Of a DNA stretch of 64,000 bases, positions 33,725-42,445 are shown one piece after another. How positions within the stretch are numbered: the stretch's first letter is position 1; each line of letters begins with the position of its first letter. The stretch spans positions 37,068 through 101,067 of the forward strand of contig NZ_QVMG01000007.1 in NCBI RefSeq assembly GCF_010500925.1. Reading direction: 5' to 3'. Source of the DNA: Parabacteroides sp. 52 (GTDB taxonomy: Bacteria; Bacteroidota; Bacteroidia; Bacteroidales; Tannerellaceae). Under the pieces are notes generated by a model. The model saw only the letters and a list, made by a program, of their open reading frames with translations. It was not told where the DNA came from and did no database searches. The position numbers and the translations under genes were made by a program.

Positions 33725-36700
33725 TTAAAAATTAACCTGTAAACCTAAAGTAAATGTGCGCGCCATCGGATTGATGCTGTTATGCCAGTCAATACCATTT
33801 TTAAATCCGGTCAAATTAATTGTCGAAGGATCGTTTCCGTCATAACCGGTAAAGGTATATACATTATTAACAGACACATACAAGCGGGCGGTATCCAGCA
33901 TTTTCGCATATTGCTTCAAATCGAATAAATAACCGAGGTTGATATTCTGAATCTTCAGATAAGAACCATTCTGCAGGTAGAAGTCACACAGTTCCTTTTC
34001 CCCTTTAATATGCGCATATTTACCATAGGCACTTTTCAACACGTTCAGGTTACTCATGCTTGAGATACCAAAATACATATCTGTCGCGTTATAGATATCA
34101 AAGCCGAAAGCTCCGATCAAAGATACCGACAAATCAAATCGTTTATAACGCAAGGAGTGGTTCCAGTTCAGATACAGATCCGGGGTATAATCACCTACAT
34201 ATTGTTTATCTTCATATTTCTTATCCTTGGCAGGAATCACTTCACCTTCTTTGTTATACAACAACCAATTACCATCGTCATCAAATCCGGCAAACTTCCA
34301 GATATAGAATTGACCGATCTTTGATCCGGCTTGTATACGGAAAGCATCTCCCGGGTTACCCGGTCCGGGGAATCCACCATCGTTGAAATAAGATTGGTCT
34401 CCCCATAAAGATTTGATCTCTCCTTTCACATGAGAAAGTCCGACATTCATCGAGTAATCCCAGTCTTTTGAACGAACGATATCACTACCGATCTCAAATT
34501 CCCATCCTTTATCTGATTTCACCCCGATGTTTTTATGCATTTTCTGTTCTACATAAGGAGGTTGTGGTACTTGCACTTCATAAATCATACCGTCTCTCTC
34601 ACGTTTAAACACATCGAATTTACCATACAGGCGGTTATCCAGGAAAGAATAGTCAAAACCGACGTTCCACTCTTTCTGTTCTTCCCATTTCAGATCCGGA
34701 TTGATATTGCGGCTCTTTCCATAAGAGTTCATCCAGGCACCGCTGGGCAGCAACCAATACTGGTCAGATCCATACATCGTAGCAGCATATTCAGCACTAA
34801 AGCTGTCATCCCCTACAACCCCATAAGCAGCACGCAACTTCAAGTCATTGATCCAGCTAATATCCTGCATAAAAGATTCTTTCGAAATACGCCAACCGGC
34901 AGAAAGCGACCAGAAAGTACCCCAACGGTTATTCATGGCAAATTTAGAAGAACCTTCCCGTCTTGCCGTTGCCGTAACCATATATTTATCCATATAAGAA
35001 TAGTTCACACGAGCAAAATAAGCCATCAGCTTTTCGGTAATATTCTTAGAAGAAGACATACCCGCTTCTCCGGTCTTCAGATACGTTCCTTCGCCCAAAT
35101 TCCAGAATTTCACCAGGTCATTGGTAAAGTTTGAGTTTTCGGCATTGAAGCTCTCCCCGTTTTTCCGCCAGTAGTTATATCCGACAGTTGCATTGATCGT
35201 ATGATCCTTGAAAGAATTTACATAATTGATATAGCCTTCCGAGTTCAGGTATTCTGTTTTACTGAAAGACAGTTTAGCCCAACCGGTTTTTCCATCTTCC
35301 TGCTGTCCGGCACGATAGCGCGACTCATATTCATGTTGTTCCCATTGACGATTCTCATAACCGATGGTTTGTTGCACGGTAAGTCCGGGCACCTCCAACA
35401 CATTCACTTTCACGGTCACATCCGGTTTGAACCATTTATCCAAGCCTTCGTTGGTGCGCAATGCTGCATCCGCGATGGTGTTATTGTCCAAAGACTCATT
35501 CAACCAAACATTATATCCGGTTTGACTTTTCGGATCGTAAGGAGAACGCGTCGGGTTATTCCGTAACGCTTGTTCAAAGTTAGGTGTACTTTGGTTTCTC
35601 CAGTTCTGACGGTAATCGGCATGGGTTTTGATTTCCAACCAGCCATCGAGCAGTTTGAAGTTAGCATTGATACGTCCGGAATAGCGTTCGCTGGTATCAA
35701 ATTTCTTTACCCCTTCCATATCTTCATACGACATAGAAGCATAGATATTGGCACCTTCACTGCCGGCCTGCAAGGTAAGCACATGTCTTTGTGACCATTT
35801 GTTGGGGTTCAACGCTTCGTCCCACCAGTCTACACGATCGCCATAATCCGTACCCCGGTTATAAGCCACATATTCTTCGGCAGATAATAAATCCGGTTTA
35901 TTGGTCGCTTTTTTGTAAACAGCCTCTCCCGTATAAGAAAGTTTGGCTTTCCCATTTGTATTTTGAGCAGACTTCGTAGTGATAAGGATCACCCCGTTGG
36001 TCGCACGTGTACCATAGATAGCTCCTGCCGACGCATCTTTCAACACATCAATAGTCGCAATATCTTCCGGCAACACCGAACGCAGGTCGGCTCCCGGCAT
36101 ACCATCGACTACAACCAGGGGCGATTTACCCGCGTTGATAGATCCCATACCGCGCAATTGCAATTCGGCTCCGGAGTTTGCACTTGAACTTTCATGCAGT
36201 ACCAAACCGGTGATTTTCCCAACCAGGGCAGAAGCCACCGTAGATCCTCCGACTCCCTTCAGCATATCATCCCCTTTGATAGAGGTGATCGCACTGGTTA
36301 CCTGTTTCTTCTGCATCGTACCATAACCGACAACCACCAATTCGTCCAACAGATAAGCATCTTCCTGCAGGCTTACATTTATTTTTGTATTGTTACGAAT
36401 GGGTATCTCCTGGGTAATAAATCCAACGTAAGAAATAACCAATGTGCCGTTCGGGTTGGCACTAAACTTGAAATCTCCATCAACACCGGAGATAGCACCG
36501 CGTGTCGTTCCTTTTTCAAACACATTGGCACCGATAATCGGCTCGCCATGCGAGTCTGTCACAACTCCACTTACTGTGATAAGAGATTGCTGAGCACTTT
36601 CGGTAACATCCTCCTCAGCCAAGACGCTATCACTCGCTGCCAGGGAAAAAGGACTCAGCAGCAGCACCATGAGTGATATTCCCATAATACTTACAGAACC

Positions 36701-36745
36701 ACGTATTTCTTGAAAGAACACGCTTCTAATAGATTTAAAATTCAT
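33725..36745 (-). CDS. SusC/RagA-family TonB-dependent transporter without STN domain (PUL 2)
   Basis: Outer-membrane transporter of 1006 residues that pairs with the SusD directly downstream. Signal peptide MNFKSIRSVFFQEIRGSVSIMGISLMVLLLSPFSLAA, then directly a carboxypeptidase-like sandwich (VSGVVTDSHGEPIIGANVFEKGTTRGAISGVDGDF, about 57-130), plug (DELVVVGYGTMQKKQVTSAITSIKG; IDVLKDASAGAIYGTRATNGVILITTK) and barrel ending in VNF. There is no STN domain, so it should not signal to FecR. Its plug and barrel align end to end with the SusC at 39032-42238 (for example WSQRHV, IYASMSYEDMEGVKKF, RYSGRINANFKLLD). It is a recent paralogue by eye. Confidence 0.95.
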   Translation of the reverse strand: MNFKSIRSVFFQEIRGSVSIMGISLMVLLLSPFSLAASDSVLAEEDVTESAQQSLITVSGVVTDSHGEPIIGANVFEKGTTRGAISGVDGDFKFSANPNGTLVISYVGFITQEIPIRNNTKINVSLQEDAYLLDELVVVGYGTMQKKQVTSAITSIKGDDMLKGVGGSTVASALVGKITGLVLHESSSANSGAELQLRGMGSINAGKSPLVVVDGMPGADLRSVLPEDIATIDVLKDASAGAIYGTRATNGVILITTKSAQNTNGKAKLSYTGEAVYKKATNKPDLLSAEEYVAYNRGTDYGDRVDWWDEALNPNKWSQRHVLTLQAGSEGANIYASMSYEDMEGVKKFDTSERYSGRINANFKLLDGWLEIKTHADYRQNWRNQSTPNFEQALRNNPTRSPYDPKSQTGYNVWLNESLDNNTIADAALRTNEGLDKWFKPDVTVKVNVLEVPGLTVQQTIGYENRQWEQHEYESRYRAGQQEDGKTGWAKLSFSKTEYLNSEGYINYVNSFKDHTINATVGYNYWRKNGESFNAENSNFTNDLVKFWNLGEGTYLKTGEAGMSSSKNITEKLMAYFARVNYSYMDKYMVTATARREGSSKFAMNNRWGTFWSLSAGWRISKESFMQDISWINDLKLRAAYGVVGDDSFSAEYAATMYGSDQYWLLPSGAWMNSYGKSRNINPDLKWEEQKEWNVGFDYSFLDNRLYGKFDVFKRERDGMIYEVQVPQPPYVEQKMHKNIGVKSDKGWEFEIGSDIVRSKDWDYSMNVGLSHVKGEIKSLWGDQSYFNDGGFPGPGNPGDAFRIQAGSKIGQFYIWKFAGFDDDGNWLLYNKEGEVIPAKDKKYEDKQYVGDYTPDLYLNWNHSLRYKRFDLSVSLIGAFGFDIYNATDMYFGISSMSNLNVLKSAYGKYAHIKGEKELCDFYLQNGSYLKIQNINLGYLFDLKQYAKMLDTARLYVSVNNVYTFTGYDGNDPSTINLTGFKNGIDWHNSINPMARTFTLGLQVNF

Positions 36746-36752
36746 ACTTTTG
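36745..36752 (+). promoter_or_regulatory. Plus-strand -7 element antisense to the susC start
   Basis: TACTTTTG on the plus strand begins at the susC start codon position and faces away from susC towards the hairpin at 36794-36828. No good -33 element is seen. Confidence 0.4.
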
Positions 36753-36757
36753 TGATG

Positions 36758-36828
36758 TTTAGGATTAAAAAACTAATTTTTTTGATCTTTTTGCCGGAGG
36801 GTATTCGCACTACTCTCCGGTTTTTTTT
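36758..36828 (+). ncRNA. Candidate antisense RNA over the susC leader (PUL 2)
   Basis: The stretch between a plus-strand -7 element (36745-36752) and a plus-strand terminator would give about 70 nt, fully antisense to the susC leader. Antisense RNAs at susC-type leaders have been described in Bacteroides fragilis PULs (DonS), which gives a precedent. Expression is unproven. Confidence 0.4.
36794..36828 (+). terminator. Plus-strand terminator between fecR and susC (PUL 2)
   Basis: A 10-bp stem (36794-36803 with 36811-36820) closed by TTCGCAC and followed by eight T. One pair is G-U on the plus strand but C-A on the minus strand, and there is no T-run on the minus strand. It therefore fits a plus-strand RNA although both neighbours are minus-strand genes. 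Confidence 0.7.
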
Positions 36829-36867
36829 GCTTTTAACTTTTCAACTCATCTTTGTTTTTTCTTTTTT

Positions 36868-38073
36868 TTAAGGATTAACACTTACTTTTATAGATTCATC
36901 TTCTATCGAATAGTTGATGGATGTGGTCATTGAGATAATATGCAGGGTTTCTTCTATCGTATTCTTCAGATCCAGTTTGCCTTTCACCTGGATCGCATTT
37001 ATTTCATGCGGATTATAATCTACACGCACATTATAATAACGTTCCAGCCTTTTAAGAATCGTCGACAAGGATTCCGAATCAGACAGGATCAGATTGTATC
37101 TCCAGCAGATATAATAAAACACATCGACCGTGTCTAAATGCACCTCCTGAGTCGATTTAGCCAATGTATATTTCTGATTCGGCTGGATAATCGTCGGTTG
37201 CTTATGACTCTTATTTTTGACCGCCACAGAACCGTTTGCCAGGACCACCGACTGGGTATCTTCATTTGTATAAGCAGAAATATTAAAGGCGGTTCCCAAC
37301 ACCTCCACCTCTATGTCATTGGTTTTAACGACAAACGGCATTTTTTCATTTTTGGCCACTTCCAGATAGATCTCTCCATCCAGGTAAATCTCCCGTTTCC
37401 CACCGGCAAACGAAGCCGGGTAAATCAGACGACTCCCGGAATTCACCCATATCTTTGTGCCGTCACTGAGCGATACGTGCATGGTTTTCCCATAAGGAAC
37501 ATACAAACGATTGTAACCGTCAGTCTGACGACCGGCAGAGGCTTCATTCTCTATATTCAATGAATTGACAGAGATATTTCCTTGCGCATCATAGACCAAT
37601 TCCACTTTCTCGTCCGTCATTTCCATCTTTTTCTCATCCGAAAAGACCAATAAGACATTCTGAACCGAATCTTCCTCAAAGATCATTTCCGAGAGGATCG
37701 ATTCGTAATCGACAGGAATATCCCCCGGTGTTTTCTGCCAAAAGAAATACAAAGAAGTAGCAAGTACACACACCACAACAGCCGCATAACGCAAAACATT
37801 CCGCATTTGCAACACATGGTAAGTCTTCTTCCGCTTCTTTTCTATCCGGTTCCACAACCGTTCCTTTTCCAGCGGAGAAAGCCCCTTCTCTACAATTTTA
37901 AGTTTATTAAAAATCGTTTGCAGTTCTCTTATTTCTTGTTCCTTTTCGGGATTCTCTTTTTTCATCTGATCTAATAATCTAAGATCGCCACAGCGAGAAT
38001 GCATCCATGCACGAATGATTTCATCCTCCTCCAATAACGACCTATAGCGTTCTATATATGCTGTGTTTTTCAT
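36868..38073 (-). CDS. FecR-family anti-sigma factor (PUL 2)
   Basis: Inner-membrane anti-sigma factor of 401 residues. The cytoplasmic N-terminal part (about 1-85) contains the sigma-binding region; a membrane segment follows (VLRYAAVVVCVLATSLYFFW, about 90-110); the periplasmic FecR domain has RLYVPYGKTMHVSLSDGTKIWVNSGSRLIYPASFAGGKREIYLDGEIYLEVAKNEKMPFVVKT; the C-terminal DUF4974 domain (SLSTILKRLERYYNVRVDYNPHEINAIQVKG) resembles an STN domain. It should receive the signal from the STN-bearing SusC at 39032. The gap to the sigma gene is 304 bp, far wider than usual, and holds a palindrome element and a promoter. Confidence 0.94.
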   Translation of the reverse strand: MKNTAYIERYRSLLEEDEIIRAWMHSRCGDLRLLDQMKKENPEKEQEIRELQTIFNKLKIVEKGLSPLEKERLWNRIEKKRKKTYHVLQMRNVLRYAAVVVCVLATSLYFFWQKTPGDIPVDYESILSEMIFEEDSVQNVLLVFSDEKKMEMTDEKVELVYDAQGNISVNSLNIENEASAGRQTDGYNRLYVPYGKTMHVSLSDGTKIWVNSGSRLIYPASFAGGKREIYLDGEIYLEVAKNEKMPFVVKTNDIEVEVLGTAFNISAYTNEDTQSVVLANGSVAVKNKSHKQPTIIQPNQKYTLAKSTQEVHLDTVDVFYYICWRYNLILSDSESLSTILKRLERYYNVRVDYNPHEINAIQVKGKLDLKNTIEETLHIISMTTSINYSIEDESIKVSVNP

Positions 38074-38144
38074 GCCAACAACATGATTCTTTATTTACAA
38101 ACTCTTTTAAGGACCGTTTGTACTCACCCTTTCTAAACTTTTTT

Positions 38145-38175
38145 CAAAAATAGTGCAAACCCGACACAGAAACAA
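38145..38175 (-). promoter_or_regulatory. Promoter upstream of fecR (PUL 2)
   Basis: On the minus strand TATTTTTG (38152-38145) with TTG (38175-38173) 20 bp upstream. It would let fecR be transcribed separately from the sigma gene. Confidence 0.5.
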
Positions 38176-38191
38176 CCCTAATACAGAGACA

Positions 38192-38298
38192 ATTCTGTTG
38201 CCGATGCGCATCAGCAACATTGACGATGCCGTTCAGCAATATTGCCGAACATGTTCAGCAATATTGCCGATGCCCATCGGCAATAGAATATCCCCCGC
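38192..38298 (+). repeat. Four-core phased palindrome element, copy 3
   Basis: Cores start at 38203, 38225, 38247 and 38269, exactly 22 bp apart: GATGCGCATC and GAACATGTTC are perfect palindromes, GATGCCCATC and GATGCCGTTC imperfect. Spacers are AGCAAYATTGMC. The outer arms 38192-38206 and 38275-38289 match at 14 of 15 positions as an inverted repeat. Tail CCCCCGC begins at 38292. It lies between sigma and fecR, both minus-strand genes, whereas copies 1 and 2 lie between plus-strand genes; the C-run tail is on the plus strand in all three. Confidence 0.85.
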
Positions 38299-38377
38299 AA
38301 TTTTCAATCAAAAAAAGTCAGAAAAGTCAACCCATTAACTTCTCTGACTCCTCTGACTCCTAAATTGCGAAGCAACT

Positions 38378-38956
38378 TCACTTCAGATATAAACCAACAA
38401 GCAATAGAAATAATTTCAGGTCCATTGTTGTCCGCACTTTCTCCAAGGCGCGGTGCACCAGGTTTCGGGTAGATTGATAATTGATGCTTAAGAGTTGGGA
38501 AATCTCTTCATAGCTGAGATCCATTTGATACCGAAGGTATATGGCTTCTTTCTGGCGGTCGGACAAGAGACTCATTACAGCTTCGAATTTGGAGATAACA
38601 TCCTCCTCTTCCGGTTGTTCATCGTCATAAGCAAACTCAATATAAAAGGGCAGCTCTTCCGGTGGGAGAGCAACCTCCCGGTCGGATCGGGAGATATTAT
38701 CGATCAATGTATTTTTCAGAGAAACACATAAATAGAAGAAAGGATTCTCCATGTCAGGCAATTTGTTTCTTTTCTGATGCAGTTTGACAAATACATCCTG
38801 AATACAGTCTTTCACAAGCTCTTCATCCTGCACAAATTTACTTCCATAACGGAATAATTTGTCGGAAGATTGTTCAAACAAAACAGCAAAAGCATCCGAA
38901 TTGCCTGCTTTAAATTGCTTCCATACATCTGCATCATCTTGAAACTCCTTAAGCAT
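38378..38956 (-). CDS. ECF RNA polymerase sigma factor of PUL 2
   Basis: Extracytoplasmic-function sigma factor of about 192 residues from ATG 38956 (a GTG two codons upstream also opens the frame). Region 2: DAFAVLFEQSSDKLFRYGSKFVQDEELVKDCIQDVFVKLHQKRNKLP. Region 4: LSDRQKEAIYLRYQMDLSYEEISQLLSINYQSTRNLVHRALEKVR. It lies 75 bp after the STN-type SusC and 304 bp before fecR. Its probable targets are promoters of this PUL. The leader contains a tandem 14-bp repeat. Confidence 0.93.
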   Translation of the reverse strand: MLKEFQDDADVWKQFKAGNSDAFAVLFEQSSDKLFRYGSKFVQDEELVKDCIQDVFVKLHQKRNKLPDMENPFFYLCVSLKNTLIDNISRSDREVALPPEELPFYIEFAYDDEQPEEEDVISKFEAVMSLLSDRQKEAIYLRYQMDLSYEEISQLLSINYQSTRNLVHRALEKVRTTMDLKLFLLLVGLYLK

Positions 38957-38970
38957 ATGCACCTTTTTTA

Positions 38971-38998
38971 ATTGTAAATTATAAATTGTAAATTATAA
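38971..38998. repeat. Tandem 14-bp repeat in the sigma leader
   Basis: Two exact copies of ATTGTAAATTATAA lie head to tail, 15 bp upstream of the sigma start. It could be an operator pair or simple AT-rich slippage. Confidence 0.8.
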
Positions 38999-39031
38999 AC
39001 GACTATACGATAAGCCTATATCCTTTCTCCA

Positions 39032-42000
39032 CTACAAAGTCAGGTTCACCCCAAAAGTAAAAGTCCGCGCCATGGGATGGATATCCGTATGCCAATCGAT
39101 TCCCTGATTGAGCCCGGTAATATTCACGGTCGAGGGGTCACTTCCGCTGTATCGAGTGAAGGTATAGAGATTGTTGACAGACAAGTAAAAGCGAACCTTA
39201 TCCAGAAGACGGGAATGTTTTTTCAGGTTGTAGGTATACCCCAGGTAGAGGTTCTGTATTTTCAGGAAGGTACCGTCCTGCAGGAAAAAGTCACACAGTT
39301 CTTTTTCTCCTTTGATATGTGCATACTTCGTATAGGCTTTATGCAGGACATTCTGATTACTGCTCACCGAGGCAATACCATAATACATATCAATCGCATT
39401 GTAAATATCAAAATCGATATAACTCAACAAAGTCAAACTCAGATCAAAATTCTTATAGGTAAGTGTATGGTTCCAGTTCAAAGTAAACCGCGGGTAGTAA
39501 TTTCCTATATGTTGCTTGTCTTCATACTTTTTCTGAGTGGCAGGGATCACCTCTCCTTTTTTATTGTACAAAAGCCAGTTTCCGTTTTCATCGAAGCCGG
39601 CAAACTTCCAGAGATGGAACTGCCCAATGCGCACCCCCTCCTCTATACGCATCGCATTGCCGGGTGATCCGGGAGTCGGGAAATAAGCGTCTTCAAAATA
39701 AGATTGATCCCCCCATAAGGATTTGACCTGCTGAGTCAGATGCGAGATACCGAAAAGGGTCGAATAACTCCAATCTTTGGTAACTATCGGGTTATAGCCC
39801 AGTTCGAATTCCCATCCTTTTTTTAACAACACACCTACGTTTTTAAACATAGTCTGATGCACATAAGGGGGCTGAGGTATTTGCACTTCAAAGATAAGAC
39901 CGTGGTTTTTACGCAGGTACAAATCGAGTTTACCATAGAAACGATTGTTAAAGAAAGAATAATCCACTCCCAGATTCCACTCCCGCTGCTCTTCCCATTT
40001 CAGGTTTTTGTTGACAGCGCGCGCTTTGCCATACGAATAACTCCAGGAGCCATTCGGCATAAGCCATTGCATATCCGAGCTATACATCGTTGCTGCATAA
40101 TCCGCATCAAAACCATTATTGCCGACGACGCCATATCCCATCCGGAGTTTCAGGTCGTTCATCCAATAATAATCGGCCATAAAGGGTTCTTTGGACAAAC
40201 GCCAACCGGCAGAGAGCGACCAGAAATTGCCCCAACGGTTATTCTCTGCAAACTTAGAAGAACCTTCTCGCCGGTAGGTACCCATCAGCATATACTTATC
40301 TTCATACGCATAATTCACCCGCGCAAAATAGGCCAATAGCTTCTCTGTTATAGTTTTACCGGAATAGAGGGTGGCTTCCCCGGCTTTCAGTTCTTTCCCC
40401 TCCCCTATATCCCAGTGTTTTACCAGGTCATTGGTGAAATTCCCATTCGCCATACCAAACTCTTCCTGGTTCTTTTCCCAATAACTATAACCGGCTACGG
40501 TATTGAGGGTATGCCCATGCCACACATTCTGATAGGAAAGAAAACCTTCCGAGGTTATAAATTCGCTTTTATTGAATAAGAGGGAGGCCCATCCGGTATA
40601 CCCATATTCCAACTGGGTCTGATTATACCTCGATTTCCACACCTGCTGCTCCCATTGGCGATTTTCATAAGCCACGGTCTGCTGCAGGGATAGACCGGGT
40701 ACGGAAAGGATGTTCAATCGCAAAGTCACATCCGGTTTAAACCATTTATCCAGCCCCGTCGACTCGCTGGTGGCTGCATTCGCTATGGAGTTATAATCAA
40801 GGGTTTCGTTCAACCATATATTATATCCGGTCTGACTATGGGCATCGTAAGGCGAACGTGTCGGATTATTGCTTAAAGCCTGTTGCAGGTTGGGAGTATA
40901 ATCACCCCCAAAACCTTTTCTTCTGTTTTGCCGGTAATCGGCATGCGCTTTTACCTCCAACCAATCATCCAATAATTTAAAATTGGCATTGATCCGACCG
41001 GAATAGCGGGAGCTCTCTTCAAACTTCTTCAGCCCTTGCATATCTTCATACGACAGAGAGGCATATATCTGGGAGTTGCGCACTCCGCTTTGCAGGGAGA
41101 AGACATGGCGTTGCGACCATTTCTTTGTATTCATTGATTCATCCCACCAGTCTACGTCCGATCCATAGTTCATACCCCGGTTAAACTTCACGTATTCTCC
41201 GGCAGTCAATACGCGCGGTTTATTGGTGGGGTGCTTCCATACGGCTTCACTTGAATAGTTGAATTTCACGGTGCCATTCGTGATATTACTCGTTTTGGTC
41301 GTGATCAGTAAAACCCCACTGGAGGCCCGCGAACCATAAATAGCACCGGCAGAGGCATCTTTCAATACGTCGATCATTTCAATATCTTCCGGCAACACAG
41401 AACGGATATCCGCGCCGGGCATGCCGTCTACAACAACCAGCGGTTCGCGGGAAGCATTTATCGAACCCATGCCCCGCAACTGAAGCGTTGCTCCGGCATT
41501 CACACTGGAGGTTTCATGCAATATCAAACCGTTGATTTTCCCGATTAAAGAAGCGGCGACCGTAGACGAAGCCGTTCCTTTCAATATATCCTCCCCGGAG
41601 AGGGAGGTGATGGCGCTTGTGACTTGCTTACGCTGCAACGTTCCATAACCGATTACGACCAATTCATCGAGTAGATAGCTGTTTTCCTGCAAACAAATCT
41701 GATACTGTTTATCACTCTCTACAAAGACTTCTTGTGTGACAAAGCCGACATAAGAGATCTTCAAAGTACCCGGTAAGCTCGTTACGATCTGGAAGTTCCC
41801 ATCCTTATCAGAGCTCACGCCGTTCGTGGTTCCTTTTTCAACAATATTGGCGCCAACGACAGGATTCCCCATACGATCGGTTATCATGCCCCGAATGGCC
41901 ATCTTATAGATAGATGTTGTATCTGATTTAATAATGGAACGTTTGTATAATACAATTTGCCGACCGACAATATAACATTTTATGTCCTTCTTCTGCGTTA

Positions 42001-42238
42001 TCAAACGAAGAAGCTGCTCTATCGTATATTCACTTTTTGAGACATTTATCTTTTCCGACAGATCCAAGACATCGGTATTATAGAAGAATATATAATCGCT
42101 GTTTTCTTCTATAATAGCTATCAGTTCTTCTATCGTTTGCATGCCCGGGGCGACAGATATCTTATTGCTTTGAGCGGCAACAGGCCCCCATCCCAGACAT
42201 CCTATGGTGAATAACAATATAAAGAGATTCAATCGCAT
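39032..42238 (-). CDS. SusC/RagA-family TonB-dependent receptor with STN domain and no SusD partner (PUL 2)
   Basis: Outer-membrane TonB receptor of about 1068 residues from ATG 42238 (TTG 42253 also opens the frame). Domains: signal peptide MRLNLFILLFTIGCLGWGPVAAQ; STN about 28-95 (MQTIEELIAIIEENSDYIFFYNTDVLDLSEKINV); carboxypeptidase-like sandwich about 115-195; plug (DELVVIGYGTLQRKQVTSAITSLSG, IDVLKDASAGAIYGSRASSGVLLITTK); barrel ending in GVNLTL. It is a full-length paralogue of the SusC at 33725 but has the STN domain that the other lacks, and no susD follows. The neighbouring sigma and FecR genes fit a role as the signalling receptor. Confidence 0.94.
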   Translation of the reverse strand: MRLNLFILLFTIGCLGWGPVAAQSNKISVAPGMQTIEELIAIIEENSDYIFFYNTDVLDLSEKINVSKSEYTIEQLLRLITQKKDIKCYIVGRQIVLYKRSIIKSDTTSIYKMAIRGMITDRMGNPVVGANIVEKGTTNGVSSDKDGNFQIVTSLPGTLKISYVGFVTQEVFVESDKQYQICLQENSYLLDELVVIGYGTLQRKQVTSAITSLSGEDILKGTASSTVAASLIGKINGLILHETSSVNAGATLQLRGMGSINASREPLVVVDGMPGADIRSVLPEDIEMIDVLKDASAGAIYGSRASSGVLLITTKTSNITNGTVKFNYSSEAVWKHPTNKPRVLTAGEYVKFNRGMNYGSDVDWWDESMNTKKWSQRHVFSLQSGVRNSQIYASLSYEDMQGLKKFEESSRYSGRINANFKLLDDWLEVKAHADYRQNRRKGFGGDYTPNLQQALSNNPTRSPYDAHSQTGYNIWLNETLDYNSIANAATSESTGLDKWFKPDVTLRLNILSVPGLSLQQTVAYENRQWEQQVWKSRYNQTQLEYGYTGWASLLFNKSEFITSEGFLSYQNVWHGHTLNTVAGYSYWEKNQEEFGMANGNFTNDLVKHWDIGEGKELKAGEATLYSGKTITEKLLAYFARVNYAYEDKYMLMGTYRREGSSKFAENNRWGNFWSLSAGWRLSKEPFMADYYWMNDLKLRMGYGVVGNNGFDADYAATMYSSDMQWLMPNGSWSYSYGKARAVNKNLKWEEQREWNLGVDYSFFNNRFYGKLDLYLRKNHGLIFEVQIPQPPYVHQTMFKNVGVLLKKGWEFELGYNPIVTKDWSYSTLFGISHLTQQVKSLWGDQSYFEDAYFPTPGSPGNAMRIEEGVRIGQFHLWKFAGFDENGNWLLYNKKGEVIPATQKKYEDKQHIGNYYPRFTLNWNHTLTYKNFDLSLTLLSYIDFDIYNAIDMYYGIASVSSNQNVLHKAYTKYAHIKGEKELCDFFLQDGTFLKIQNLYLGYTYNLKKHSRLLDKVRFYLSVNNLYTFTRYSGSDPSTVNITGLNQGIDWHTDIHPMARTFTFGVNLTL

Positions 42239-42325
42239 AGAGTCAGTTAACAACTAAAAACACATGATAAAACATTTGGCCCAATTCGAATCTTTAATTT
42301 ATCTCATTTGATAGTTTAAAGTCCA

Positions 42326-42333
42326 CAAAGATA
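42326..42333 (-). promoter_or_regulatory. -7 promoter element of the STN-type susC
   Basis: TATCTTTG on the minus strand, 87 bp upstream of the ATG at 42238. No -33 match. The GH109 terminator lies just upstream, so this starts a separate transcript. Confidence 0.55.
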
Positions 42334-42380
42334 ATAATTAATGAATAGGTATTGATATTTTAGGGATGAACGTGAGTGAT

Positions 42381-42418
42381 AAAATAAAAAGAGGGCGTGC
42401 CCATTCGGACACGCCCTC
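42381..42418 (-). terminator. Terminator of the GH109 gene
   Basis: Stem 42391-42402 with 42407-42418, 12 bp with one G-U pair on the minus strand, followed there by TTTTTATTTT; 28 bp after the GH109 stop codon. Confidence 0.92.
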
Positions 42419-42445
42419 CTTAGCGTATTTATTTATACTTCTATT

